In this document: one piece after another, positions 26,528 to 34,621 of the stretch
How positions within the stretch are numbered: the stretch's first letter is position 1
How the letters are laid out: every line of letters begins with the position of its first letter
DNA from: Acidobacteriota bacterium
Lineage (GTDB): Bacteria; Acidobacteriota; Terriglobia; Acidiferrales; UBA7541
Length of the DNA stretch: 64,000 nucleotides
Assembly (NCBI GenBank): GCA_003225315.1
Contig: QHZD01000028.1
Location: forward strand, 62,001-126,000
Direction of reading: 5' to 3'
Translations under genes and position numbers: made by a program
The notes under the pieces: model-generated
Seen by the model: only the letters and a program-made list of their open reading frames with translations
What the model was told of the DNA's origin: nothing
The model's database searches: none

Positions 26528-27841
26528 CTACGGCTCCGCCAGCAATATCCGCAAATCGCGCAGATTGTTTCCGATCGGCCCCGTGACAATTGCATCATCC
26601 AGCCTAGAAAAAAACGTGAACGCATCGCTCCGCCGGAACGCATCCGCACGGTCGAGTCCCACCGCCTGCGCCCGGGCCAAAGTTTCCCCATCCGCCACCG
26701 CTCCCGCCGCGGGACTGTTTCCATCGATTCCATCGGTGCCGGCGCTAAGCACGGCAATCTTCTTTCCTGCGATTCTCTCCACACACGCCAGCACAAAAGC
26801 AGAATTTCTTCCTCCGATTCCATTGCCCGTGACCGGTGAACTCACCTCCCCATCCGCAATCAGCGCGACGCGATGCCCTGCGTGTGTTTTCCGCAATGCC
26901 TCCAACTGTTCCAGCAGGAATACTGCGGCTTCCTCCACCGGCCAGTCATCGCTCGTGTTGTCGCAACAGGCGACGAATCCTTTGGCTTCCGCGGCGTGAT
27001 GCGCCGGATGAAACAAATCATCCATTCCCAGCAGCAGGAAGAAATGCGAGTTTCGAAATGCGGCGGCGTCTGCTTTCGGCGTCTCCGGCATTTTCCCTTC
27101 GTCAAACCAGCGTCGCAGCGCGAGCGGGAACTTGTCGTACAGGGAATGCTCAGCGATGATGCGCTTCGCGTCTCCAACCGTGGCTGGGTCGGGAAGGGTC
27201 GGTCCGGACGCCAGCGCCGATTCCTTTTCCACTGGTACGTCGCTCACGGCCAGCGTGACCTTCGTGGCGTTTTGCGCCGCAGCCGCGAGCCGGCCGCCTT
27301 TTACCGCTGAAATGTGTTTGCGCACGGTGTTGATAGCCTCGATTGGCGCGCCACACGTCACTAGCGCGCGGTACGTTTGCTGAACATCATCCAAGGTCAG
27401 CGCTGAGCCCAGCGGCAGTTCCACGAGCGCCGATCCTCCGCCTGAAAGGAGAAAGAAAACTAAGGTTTTCTCGTCGCATTTTTTCAGCAGCGCCAGTATG
27501 GTCTCGGCCGCCTTCCAACTCTCGGCATTTGGCACGGGATGCCCCGCCACAAAATACTTCATTCCCGGCAATGGCTTTTGCGCCGCCGTAGGCGCGGAAA
27601 CTATGCCTTCGATTCTTAAAAATGGTGCTAGCACCAGCCTTAGCCCCTCTACCATTGCGTGCGCCGCTTTCCCAATCGCCACCACCCGCAGTTTCTCGAA
27701 ATTCCGCAGATCGATTTTCGTTCCGCCGCACAGCAGCACCGTTCCCTTGCGCTGCAGCTTTCGCTGCATGGTCGCGGGAATATCGATGGCCGCCAGGGTT
27801 TCGTGGAAAATTTGCCGGGCCTGTTCCTTCAATTGCGGCAT
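26528..27841 (-). CDS. Glycerate 2-kinase (MOFRL/DUF4147 type)
   Basis: A 437-residue enzyme of the class II glycerate kinase family. The N-terminal domain ends before a nucleotide segment VAIGKAAHAMVEG, and the hallmarks AGHPVPNAESWKAAE, FLLSGGGSALVELP and the C-terminal MOFRL-like part (LIADGEVSSPVTGNGIGGRNSAFVLA, then VLSAGTDGIDGNSPAAGA) are present. It phosphorylates glycerate to 2-phosphoglycerate in the cytoplasm. It follows the hydroxyacid dehydrogenase gene by 22 bases, and the two give glyoxylate/hydroxypyruvate to glycerate to glycolysis. Confidence 0.92.
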   Translation of the reverse strand: MPQLKEQARQIFHETLAAIDIPATMQRKLQRKGTVLLCGGTKIDLRNFEKLRVVAIGKAAHAMVEGLRLVLAPFLRIEGIVSAPTAAQKPLPGMKYFVAGHPVPNAESWKAAETILALLKKCDEKTLVFFLLSGGGSALVELPLGSALTLDDVQQTYRALVTCGAPIEAINTVRKHISAVKGGRLAAAAQNATKVTLAVSDVPVEKESALASGPTLPDPATVGDAKRIIAEHSLYDKFPLALRRWFDEGKMPETPKADAAAFRNSHFFLLLGMDDLFHPAHHAAEAKGFVACCDNTSDDWPVEEAAVFLLEQLEALRKTHAGHRVALIADGEVSSPVTGNGIGGRNSAFVLACVERIAGKKIAVLSAGTDGIDGNSPAAGAVADGETLARAQAVGLDRADAFRRSDAFTFFSRLDDAIVTGPIGNNLRDLRILLAEP

Positions 27842-27863
27842 GAGAGGTTTGCCTGGAGATTCG

Positions 27864-28844
27864 TTACGTTGACTTCAGCACTTCCGGGTTCAAAATGTTC
27901 GGCGGCCGCTTCCCCGCGAACAGCGCAACCACGTTTTCCGCCGCGATGCATGCCATTTTTGTCCGTGTTTCTAATGACGCGGACGCAACGTGCGGCGCCA
28001 GCACCACATTCGCGCGCTTCAGCCCGGGATGAATGAACGGCTCGTTCTCATAAACATCCAGTCCCGCGCCCGCGATCTTTCCGCCCTCCAACGCCGCCAC
28101 CAGCGCGGCTTCATCCACCACCGGCCCGCGCGACGTGTTGATCAAGAACGCCGTCGGTTTCATCCGGTGAAATTTCGGCGCATTAAATAATCCCCGCGTC
28201 TCTGGCAGCAACGGAACGTGCACGCTGATAAAGTCAGACTCGCTGAGAAGCGTATTCATGTCCCGGAACTCTGCTTTCAACTCTTTCTCCACCGCTTCTG
28301 GGGCGCGCACCGCATCTGTGTAAATCACTTTCATCTGAAAACCGCTCGCGCGGCGCGCCATTGCCCGTCCAATCCGCCCAAATCCCACGATCCCCAGCGT
28401 CTTCCCCCACACATCTGTCCCCACCAGTTGATCCAGGTCCCAATGTTTCCATTTTCCAGAACGCGCCAGCGCCTCGGCTTCGCCCAGCCGCCGCGCCACT
28501 GCCATCATCAGCGTCCACGCAAAATCCGCCGTCGTTTCGTCCAGAACGCCAGGAGTGTTTGTCGCCGCCACGCCTCGCTTCGTGCACGCTGCTACGTCGA
28601 TGTTGTCGAATCCCACCGCCACGTTCGCCGCGATGCGGAGTTTCGATGCCGCGTTCAACAATTCCTCGTTGACTTTTTCGGTGAGCAGGCACACCAACCC
28701 CTCTTTGTCTTTCACGCGCTGCAAAACTTCTTCTCGCGGCGGACGTTCCGGCTTGGCCCAGTATTCCATCTCGCAGCTTTCGTTCAGAATTTTCCGCGCG
28801 GCATCGAACAAGCTGTGGGTCGCAAACACTTTCGGTTTCGACAT
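27864..28844 (-). CDS. D-2-hydroxyacid dehydrogenase, glyoxylate/hydroxypyruvate reductase type
   Basis: A 326-residue NAD(P)-linked dehydrogenase. The Rossmann loop GIVGFGRIGRAMARRA, the catalytic Arg in NTSRGPVVDE, Glu in DVYENEP and His in LAPHVASAS are all in place. The N-terminal half has the typical VGFDNIDVAACTKRGVAATNTPG substrate segment. I start at the ATG 28844, which has GAGG seven bases ahead, not at the longer in-frame start. Its partner is the glycerate kinase downstream, so hydroxypyruvate or glyoxylate reduction is the likely role. Confidence 0.92.
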   Translation of the reverse strand: MSKPKVFATHSLFDAARKILNESCEMEYWAKPERPPREEVLQRVKDKEGLVCLLTEKVNEELLNAASKLRIAANVAVGFDNIDVAACTKRGVAATNTPGVLDETTADFAWTLMMAVARRLGEAEALARSGKWKHWDLDQLVGTDVWGKTLGIVGFGRIGRAMARRASGFQMKVIYTDAVRAPEAVEKELKAEFRDMNTLLSESDFISVHVPLLPETRGLFNAPKFHRMKPTAFLINTSRGPVVDEAALVAALEGGKIAGAGLDVYENEPFIHPGLKRANVVLAPHVASASLETRTKMACIAAENVVALFAGKRPPNILNPEVLKST

Positions 28845-28978
28845 CAGAATCCTCGCACGCAATTTTGGAAAATTTACACTAACACACCGTCCCCCTCCCG
28901 GCATAACTCAGCACTGTTCGCCTCAGGAACTCTCTCCGCCTTTCTTTTCTCTGCATCCGGCACGTCATCACCGGCACC

Positions 28979-29434
28979 GTGGAAAAAGTCGATGCCGGAG
29001 CAAAAACGATTGCCGTGAAGACCGCCGACGGCACAGTGGAAACGGCCAAGTTCACCGAGAAAACCGTTGTCCATGGCCTGAAGGATGGCGCTAAGGGCGC
29101 CGACCTTGTCGGCAAGGAAGGCGGGCACGTCATCGTCCATTCCACCGCCGAAGGCGCGGAAAAGACCGCCCATTCCGTTGAGTGGTTCGGCGAAAAAACG
29201 GTCCACACCACGGAAGGCACCGTCGAAGACGTCGGCAAGGGTACGAAAGTCGTCGCGGTAAAGACCGCGGATGGCACCAAGGAAGCCTTCGAAGTTTCCG
29301 GGCATGCCACCGTGCACACCGGCAAAGCCGTGGGCCGCTATTCCGCCATTGGGGCCAAGAAGGGCGAGCACGTCACCGTCTATTACACCGAAGAAGCCGG
29401 CAAGAAAATCGCCCATCTCTTCAAGCACTTGTAG
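28979..29434 (+). CDS. Repeat protein of two ~65-residue units, N-terminus uncertain
   Basis: The 151-residue reading frame is an internal duplication: TVEKVDAGAKTIAVKTADGT ... KTAH and TVEDVGKGTKVVAVKTADGT ... KKIAH align over about 65 residues each. I do not recognise the family; the units have beta-strand rhythm with many Lys, Glu and His. No ATG exists upstream and the GTG lacks a ribosome site. A neighbouring frame just upstream reads SALFASGTLSAFLFSASGT, like the end of a signal peptide, and one lost base would join it to VITGTVEKV. So the gene may be an exported protein whose start has been frameshifted. Confidence 0.55.
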   Translation: MEKVDAGAKTIAVKTADGTVETAKFTEKTVVHGLKDGAKGADLVGKEGGHVIVHSTAEGAEKTAHSVEWFGEKTVHTTEGTVEDVGKGTKVVAVKTADGTKEAFEVSGHATVHTGKAVGRYSAIGAKKGEHVTVYYTEEAGKKIAHLFKHL

Positions 29435-29607
29435 TGTCTCCCCCATCATTTCGAATGCAGCAAGTCGATTTCTTCTTTCCCTTTTGCTCCTGTGCGCTTT
29501 TTGCATCCCGGATGGTTTTGCGGGACAAAAGGGTCGGCTTGCGCGGAGAAACCTCCGCCCCTCCGAACGTTACTTGCGAGGAGAAATCTCTCGGCATCTT
29601 AGCCTTT

Positions 29608-29636
29608 TGTGGCACAGCCACTCCTGGCTGTGCGCT
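29608..29636. repeat. REP-like hairpin element, copy 1
   Basis: TGTGGCACAGCCACTCCTGGCTGTGCGCT; the core GCACAGCCA/TGGCTGTGC is an inverted repeat. An identical 29-base copy lies at 29827-29855. Confidence 0.75.
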
Positions 29637-29665
29637 GCCTGTATCCTCGAATTTGCATTCGTAGC

Positions 29666-29683
29666 GCCGGGCTTCAGCCCGGC
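29666..29683. repeat. GC palindrome
   Basis: GCCGGGCT TC AGCCCGGC is a perfect inverted repeat with a two-base loop, a common form of short palindromic element. Confidence 0.7.
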
Positions 29684-29713
29684 ATCTTAGTCTTTTCCCC
29701 CTTCTTCCGCCTT

Positions 29714-29777
29714 CTACCTTCTAGTTTTCCGCCGCCCTTCTACTTTCTGCCTCCTACCTTCTAGTTTTCCGCCGCCC
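29714..29777. repeat. 24-base direct repeat, two copies
   Basis: CTACCTTCTAGTTTTCCGCC followed by GCCC occurs at 29714-29737 and again at 29754-29777. The spacing is 40 bases start to start. Confidence 0.7.
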
Positions 29778-29795
29778 CCCATCCCCTCTTTGTAG

Positions 29796-29815
29796 GGGCA
29801 CGATACATCGTGCCC
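29796..29815. repeat. GGGCACGAT palindrome
   Basis: GGGCACGAT and ATCGTGCCC are inverted copies separated by two bases. Confidence 0.7.
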
Positions 29816-29826
29816 TTCTTCGGTTC

Positions 29827-29855
29827 TGTGGCACAGCCACTCCTGGCTGTGCGCT
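29827..29855. repeat. REP-like hairpin element, copy 2
   Basis: Identical to 29608-29636 over 29 bases. Confidence 0.75.
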
Positions 29856-29927
29856 TTTACACAGCGCTCAATAGCACGCCACGATACATTTCTTCTGCCC
29901 GCTCGCGTTATAGTCGCACTTCCCATC

Positions 29928-30014
29928 ATGCCCAAACCCGAGGCATTCTCCCGCGTCCTGATCGACCAAGCGCTCAAAGACAGCGGCTGGGACCTCTTGG
30001 ACGTCTGCCCTTAA
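29928..30014 (+). pseudogene. Stump of a restriction-type helicase gene N-terminus
   Basis: The 28 codons read MPKPEAFSRVLIDQALKDSG then WDLLDVCP and stop. This opening (EAxxRxLIDxxLxxSGWxLxD) is the usual start of type I restriction R subunits and related DEAD-box nucleases. The rest of that gene is gone. It lies just before the MmeI-like enzyme, so a restriction locus was probably replaced here. Confidence 0.6.
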
Positions 30015-30077
30015 CTTTCTTGCAAATTTCAGGGACCGCGACCTTTGGTCACGTCGCTCGCCTGCTATCATCGACCG

Positions 30078-32873
30078 ATGCCTCTTTCCTGGAACGAAAT
30101 CCGGCACCGCGCGATCGCCTTTTCCAAGGAATGGACAGGCGTCAAGAGCGAGCAAGCAGAGAAGCAAACGTTCTGGAACGAATTCTTCGATGTCTTCGGT
30201 ATTCGCCGTCGCGTCGTAGCGAGCTTTGAAGAGCCTGTTAAGAAAATCTCTGGTGACTACGGTTATATTGATCTGTTCTGGCCCGGCATCGTGCTCATTG
30301 AGCATAAGAGTCTTGGCAAGGACCTAGACAAGGCGGAATCCCAGGCCTTCCGATACATTCAAGACCTGGCACGCCAAGGACGCACAAACGAAATTCCTCG
30401 CTACGTCATCGTTTCGGACTTTGCCCGTATCGCCCTCCACAATCTTGAACCTGAAGACCAGCGCAACTTGCCGCTCTTTGAAAGCCGCCGCGTGGAGACC
30501 ATCGAATTTCCACTGGCCGACTTTCACAAGCAAATTCGTGAGTTTGCATTCATCCCAGGCTACAAGCAGCACAAGTTCGCCGAACAAGACCCGATCAACA
30601 TCGAAGCGGTTGAGATCATGGGGCGTCTGCACGATGCCCTTGAAGCAGGCGGTTATTCGGGGCATCAACTTGAACGCTTCCTTGTCCGCATCCTCTTTTG
30701 TTTGTTCGCCGAAGACACTGGCATCTTCGAACGCGAATCCTTCAAGCTATATCTGGTGAACCGCACTGCCGAAGACGGCTCCGACCTCGGTCAGCATCTC
30801 GCACATCTTTTCGACGTGCTGAATACACCACGCGAGAAACGCCAGAAGAACCTCGACGAAACTCTTGCTGCCTTCGCTTACGTCAACGGCGAGTTATTTG
30901 CCGAAAATCTTGGCTTTGCCGATTTTAACCGTGAAATGCGTAGCGTTCTTCTTGCGTGTACGGCGTTCGATTGGTCGCGCATCTCGCCCGCTATTTTCGG
31001 TTCGCTTTTCCAGGCAGTCATGGAGCCAAGGGAACGCCGTCAGATCGGCGGGCATTACACCAACGAGCGCGACATTCTCAAAGTTATCCGCTCGCTTTTC
31101 CTTGACGACCTGCATGCGGAATTCGAGCGCGTCAAGAGCAGCAGAGCCGACCTGAAACGCTTCCACGAAAAGCTCGCGGCGCTTCGATTCCTCGACCCCG
31201 CTTGCGGCTGTGGAAATTTTCTCGTCATCACATACCGCGAGCTGCGTGAACTGGAAATTGAAATCCTCAAGTTAATCCACAGGGCGGACCAACCGAAATT
31301 AAACATTCAGGAGTTGTCGCTCGTGGATGTCGATGCGTTCTACGGCATCGAGATCAGCGAATGGCCAGTCCGCATCGCCGAGGTCGCAATGTGGCTGATG
31401 GACCACCAGATGAACATTCGCCTGTCGGAAGCATTTGGGCAATATTTTGTCCGCCTGCCACTCAAGAAGTCACCTACGATAGTCTGCGACAACGCGCTCC
31501 GACTCGACTGGACGAAAGTTCTGCCACCCGACCAATGTAGCTACGTCCTCGGTAATCCGCCGTTTGTCGGCCAAAGCTTTCAGACCACAGAACAGAAGGC
31601 GGACCAGCAATTCGTCCTCTCCAACATCCAAGCCCGCGGCGTGCTCGACTATGTCTGCAACTGGTACGTGAAAGCGGCGGAATACATCCAAAGTACGGGT
31701 GTCATCGTTGGCCTCGTCTCGACAAACTCCATTACCCAAGGCGAACAAGTTGGAATTCTTTGGAGCGAATTGTTTAGACGCTACCGGCTGAAAATTTCCT
31801 TTGCGCACCGTTCTTTTGCCTGGGCGAGCGAGGCGCGCGGCAAGGCTCACGTCCACGTTGTCATTATTGGCTTCGCTGCCCTTAATGTAACCAACAAACG
31901 GATTTACGACTACGACGGTGGAGGAGAACAGGTAACTGTTAGTGTCGTTAAAAATATCAGCCCCTATTTGATTGAAAGCTCAGACCTCGTCGTCACCAAT
32001 CGGACAAGTCCCCTCGGTGACGTTCCTAAGATGTCTTGGGGCAACAAGCCAACGGATGGAGGACATTTCCTTCTGTCGCCGGAAGAGCGCAGTCAGCTAC
32101 TCGAAGCTGAGCCCGGAGCCGAGGTATTCATCCGTCCGTACATGGGCGGCTTCGATTTCATCAATGGCGAGCGGCGCTATTGCCTTTGGCTTGCCGGGGC
32201 TGACGCCGATCAACTTCGCAAACTACCAAAGGTGATGGAAAGAGTGGAACAAGTTCGTGAGTTTCGGGCTCGCAGCAAGGCTGAATCGACTCGTCGTTAC
32301 GCAAAGTTTCCTACGCTCTTTAGGCAGATCGCCCAACCGGAATCGGACTACTTGGCCGTGCCCGAAGTCTCTTCAGAGAATCGGCCATACATCCCCATTG
32401 CCTTCGTGTCCAAGAACGTGATCTGCAGTAATACAGTCCAATTTGTGCCAGACGCCACACTCTACCAATTCGGTGTGCTCACATCAGTCATGCACATGGC
32501 GTGGGTCAGACAAGTTTGTGGGCGCTTAGAATCACGCTATCGCTATTCAAATAGCCTCGTATACAACAACTATCCCTGGCCAGAAGCACCTAATACAAAG
32601 CAGCGCGTTGCAGTCGAAGTGGCTGCGCAGGGGGTACTAGATAGTCGCAAGAAATTCCCCAAAGCAACGCTTGCCGACATCTACGACCCCCTGGCAATGC
32701 CACCTACACTTGTGAAAGCCCACGCCGAACTGGACCGCGCCGTAGAGCTCTGTTACCGCCCGCAACCTTTTCAGAATGACCGCCAACGCGTCGAACATCT
32801 TTTTGCCCTCTACGACAAGCTCACCGCGCCACTGATCGCCCCTGCCAAGAAAAGCCGACGAAAGAAGGCTTGA
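30078..32873 (+). CDS. MmeI-like single-polypeptide restriction-modification enzyme (type IIG/IIL)
   Basis: A 931-residue enzyme that should both cut and methylate DNA. The N-terminal nuclease motif is D65 ... E75-H-K77 (in IDLFWPGIVLIEHK), a PD-(D/E)xK site. A helical linker follows. The adenine methyltransferase core has motif I LDPACGCGNF at about 372-381 and motif IV NPPF at about 493-496, both complete, and the C-terminal 300 residues would be the target-recognition domain. The start is the ATG at 30078; an upstream in-frame start adds a poor leader. No separate methylase or specificity gene is needed. The target sequence is not readable. Confidence 0.92.
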   Translation: MPLSWNEIRHRAIAFSKEWTGVKSEQAEKQTFWNEFFDVFGIRRRVVASFEEPVKKISGDYGYIDLFWPGIVLIEHKSLGKDLDKAESQAFRYIQDLARQGRTNEIPRYVIVSDFARIALHNLEPEDQRNLPLFESRRVETIEFPLADFHKQIREFAFIPGYKQHKFAEQDPINIEAVEIMGRLHDALEAGGYSGHQLERFLVRILFCLFAEDTGIFERESFKLYLVNRTAEDGSDLGQHLAHLFDVLNTPREKRQKNLDETLAAFAYVNGELFAENLGFADFNREMRSVLLACTAFDWSRISPAIFGSLFQAVMEPRERRQIGGHYTNERDILKVIRSLFLDDLHAEFERVKSSRADLKRFHEKLAALRFLDPACGCGNFLVITYRELRELEIEILKLIHRADQPKLNIQELSLVDVDAFYGIEISEWPVRIAEVAMWLMDHQMNIRLSEAFGQYFVRLPLKKSPTIVCDNALRLDWTKVLPPDQCSYVLGNPPFVGQSFQTTEQKADQQFVLSNIQARGVLDYVCNWYVKAAEYIQSTGVIVGLVSTNSITQGEQVGILWSELFRRYRLKISFAHRSFAWASEARGKAHVHVVIIGFAALNVTNKRIYDYDGGGEQVTVSVVKNISPYLIESSDLVVTNRTSPLGDVPKMSWGNKPTDGGHFLLSPEERSQLLEAEPGAEVFIRPYMGGFDFINGERRYCLWLAGADADQLRKLPKVMERVEQVREFRARSKAESTRRYAKFPTLFRQIAQPESDYLAVPEVSSENRPYIPIAFVSKNVICSNTVQFVPDATLYQFGVLTSVMHMAWVRQVCGRLESRYRYSNSLVYNNYPWPEAPNTKQRVAVEVAAQGVLDSRKKFPKATLADIYDPLAMPPTLVKAHAELDRAVELCYRPQPFQNDRQRVEHLFALYDKLTAPLIAPAKKSRRKKA

Positions 32874-33206
32874 GGATCGAAATTGGCGCGGCAGACTTTC
32901 ACCCGCCATCTGCACTTCCAAACCCTAAGTAGCCGCATCTTCTTCAACTTGCCGCTCCATTCGAATGATACACAACAAATAACTTGACAACCCGTGACCT
33001 TCGTGATACATTTCTTTGTGTATCTCGCATCCCACTTTCGCCGACCGCCTGTCTTCCTTCTTGGCCTAACCCCTATTCCTCTGCCTCCATCTCCTAAGTC
33101 CTTTCCTCTCAATCCTTTTGCCGACCCCCACACCCTAAACCCATACGCTGCAATCCTTTACAAAAAGATGGCGGGGGAGGGGCCCTCCCAACATACCGTA
33201 TCCCTT

Positions 33207-33311
33207 AAGTTCTTTCCTTGCCACAGATCCGAAAATTCGCCCGTAAGTCCCGCCGTTGCCACACTTCCGAAAACGCCCTATCGCAAGTCCTTTCTTGCCA
33301 CACTTCCGAGT
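33207..33311. repeat. Degenerate tandem repeat, period about 39 bases
   Basis: Three units begin with AAGTtCTTTCCTTGCCACA-like, AAGTCCCGCCGTTGCCACA and AAGTCCTTTCTTGCCACA, each followed by (C)TTCCGA or ATCCGA. Unit starts are 33207, 33245 and 33285. No spacers of uniform size, so not a CRISPR array. Confidence 0.55.
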
Positions 33312-33420
33312 CCTGCGGACCTGTGGCTCCAACTTACTTCCAGAAACGGCTACGCCCTTCCCGCAGCGATGGGGGTAGCCGCGAAAAGGGCGCGCCGTCT
33401 TCAGGAGAGAAGATCGAGTC

Positions 33421-33491
33421 GACTGCCTTGCAGTCGCCTAAAGCGATTGACTGCCTTGCAGTCGCCTAAAGCGATTGACTGCCTTGCAGTC
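33421..33491. repeat. 28-base tandem repeat, 2.5 copies
   Basis: GACTGCCTTGCAGTCGCCTA followed by AAGCGATT is repeated exactly at 33421-33448 and 33449-33476, then a partial copy to 33491. GACTGC and GCAGTC form a small hairpin inside each unit. Confidence 0.85.
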
Positions 33492-33499
33492 AAAGGAAT

Positions 33500-34402
33500 T
33501 CAGTTGTCCGCAGGTGGCGGAGGAGGAGGTGCGCCCGGCCCGCCTTTGAAGTTCTGGATGAACCTTCTGTTTTTGCCGGCCGTTACCGTGTAGTCCGATG
33601 GCACGGCAAAGAGCGAAGCAGCCGGCTCCGTCCGCTGAATGTTCGTCAGCGTGTATGTCGATTCGCCGCTCCACGGATTCGCCCGCTTGCTCATAACCAC
33701 CATCTGCAAATCGTTGGAGAACCACGTCTCTCGCACGATGACGATCGGCTTTTCGTTTCCGATTTGTCCGGCGGGAATCGTGCGCGTCAGCCGCGTTCCT
33801 TGCGCGCTGACTCCCGCAATCGTCTGCGTGCCGAGATCTTCTTTCTTGAGATTGCCGGAAGCTATTTCCTCTTGCTCGCGAGCCGCCATTTTCCCCTTGA
33901 TGTCGCCTTTCATCGGTCCCTTCATTCCGTGAACCGGGCGGCCCATTTTCTCCGCAGCTTTGGTTTCGGGATGCAGCACGAAACTCGCGTTCGCAACGGG
34001 ATCATTGATTACCACGAACGACTTCGGCTGCCCGGACGCCGCCAGCGGGCCAAATCCCGACAGCGTGACTTCCTTGCGAAATCGTCCCTGGCCGTCGCGG
34101 AACAGGTTCACCTGCGACTTGCGAGAAATGTGATTCCCGTCCGCGAGAGTCTGGTTCGTTTCTTGCACGGCTACCGCGCTGAAGGGCGCGCCGGTCACCA
34201 CTTGGCCGCCGTGCAATCCTTCAAATCCCAGCAATTCAACGCCGTCGCCCATCTGCATGAATACGCCGGGACCTTCTCCGTGCACCACCACGCCCACACC
34301 CGCGCCCGGAGGAGGCGGTGGGCCCTCCTGCGCCCACAAGGAGCCAGCGGTTCCTGCCAGCGTTCCAGCGAGAAGCAGGTTTGTGAATACTCTTCGATTC
34401 AT
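33500..34402 (-). CDS. Secreted proline-rich protein of unknown function, sigma-operon member
   Basis: A 300-residue protein with a signal peptide (MNRRVFTNLLLAGTLAGTAGSLWAQ), then a proline run (GPPPPPGAG), and a mature domain with segments FFSAVAVQETNQTL, LFRDGQGRFRKEVTLSG and SFVVINDPVANASFVL. The C-terminus ends with another proline run (GAPPPPPPADN). I do not recognise the domain. Its ATG overlaps the stop of the 55-residue gene (TAATG), and the unit continues upstream to the anti-sigma and sigma factors. So the regulator pair probably controls this exported protein. Confidence 0.75.
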   Translation of the reverse strand: MNRRVFTNLLLAGTLAGTAGSLWAQEGPPPPPGAGVGVVVHGEGPGVFMQMGDGVELLGFEGLHGGQVVTGAPFSAVAVQETNQTLADGNHISRKSQVNLFRDGQGRFRKEVTLSGFGPLAASGQPKSFVVINDPVANASFVLHPETKAAEKMGRPVHGMKGPMKGDIKGKMAAREQEEIASGNLKKEDLGTQTIAGVSAQGTRLTRTIPAGQIGNEKPIVIVRETWFSNDLQMVVMSKRANPWSGESTYTLTNIQRTEPAASLFAVPSDYTVTAGKNRRFIQNFKGGPGAPPPPPPADN

Positions 34403-34569
34403 TATTTCGTCTCCTCTTCTCTCCCGAACTGTTGCGAACTCTTTGCCATGGCAATCGCGGCCAATCCCTTTTTCAACTGCGCGACCCACACTGTAACCAG
34501 CTTCCCGCGCTCTTTCAGGTCCGTTTCAGCTGCGCGCCTTACTCTTTTCCAAAAAGCCGATGCCACCAT
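34402..34569 (-). CDS. 55-residue basic protein in the sigma-factor operon
   Basis: A small, highly charged protein starting MVASAFWKRVRRAAETDLKE and ending AMAKSSQQFGREEETK. GGAAGGAG stands eight bases before the ATG, and the stop overlaps the next ATG as TAATG. It fills the gap between the anti-sigma gene and the secreted protein exactly, which argues for a real gene. No domain is recognised. Because it is short it is easy to overlook. Confidence 0.7.
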   Translation of the reverse strand: MVASAFWKRVRRAAETDLKERGKLVTVWVAQLKKGLAAIAMAKSSQQFGREEETK

Positions 34570-34621
34570 TTGCGTGCTCCTTCCCGAGGCGCCCTTAAAG
34601 CGCCCCGCACCCCACGAAGAT

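Larger units (their letters stand above)
29435..29927. other. Repeat-rich intergenic region
   Basis: About 490 bases with no gene and several repeats listed separately: two copies of a hairpin element, a GC palindrome, a GGGCACGAT palindrome and a 24-base direct repeat. This is a typical spot for accumulation of REP-like sequences. Confidence 0.6.
32874..33499. other. Repeat-bearing intergenic region downstream of the restriction enzyme
   Basis: About 625 bases without a believable gene. It contains three degenerate 38-40 base units (33207-33311) and a 28-base tandem repeat (33421-33491). Otherwise pyrimidine-rich. Confidence 0.6.

Noticed and set aside
29608-29855. Insertion sequence
   Set aside because: There is no transposase reading frame between the two identical 29-base copies and no target duplication.
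33421-33491. CRISPR array
   Set aside because: The 28-base units follow each other directly with no spacers, there are only two and a half, and no cas genes are near.
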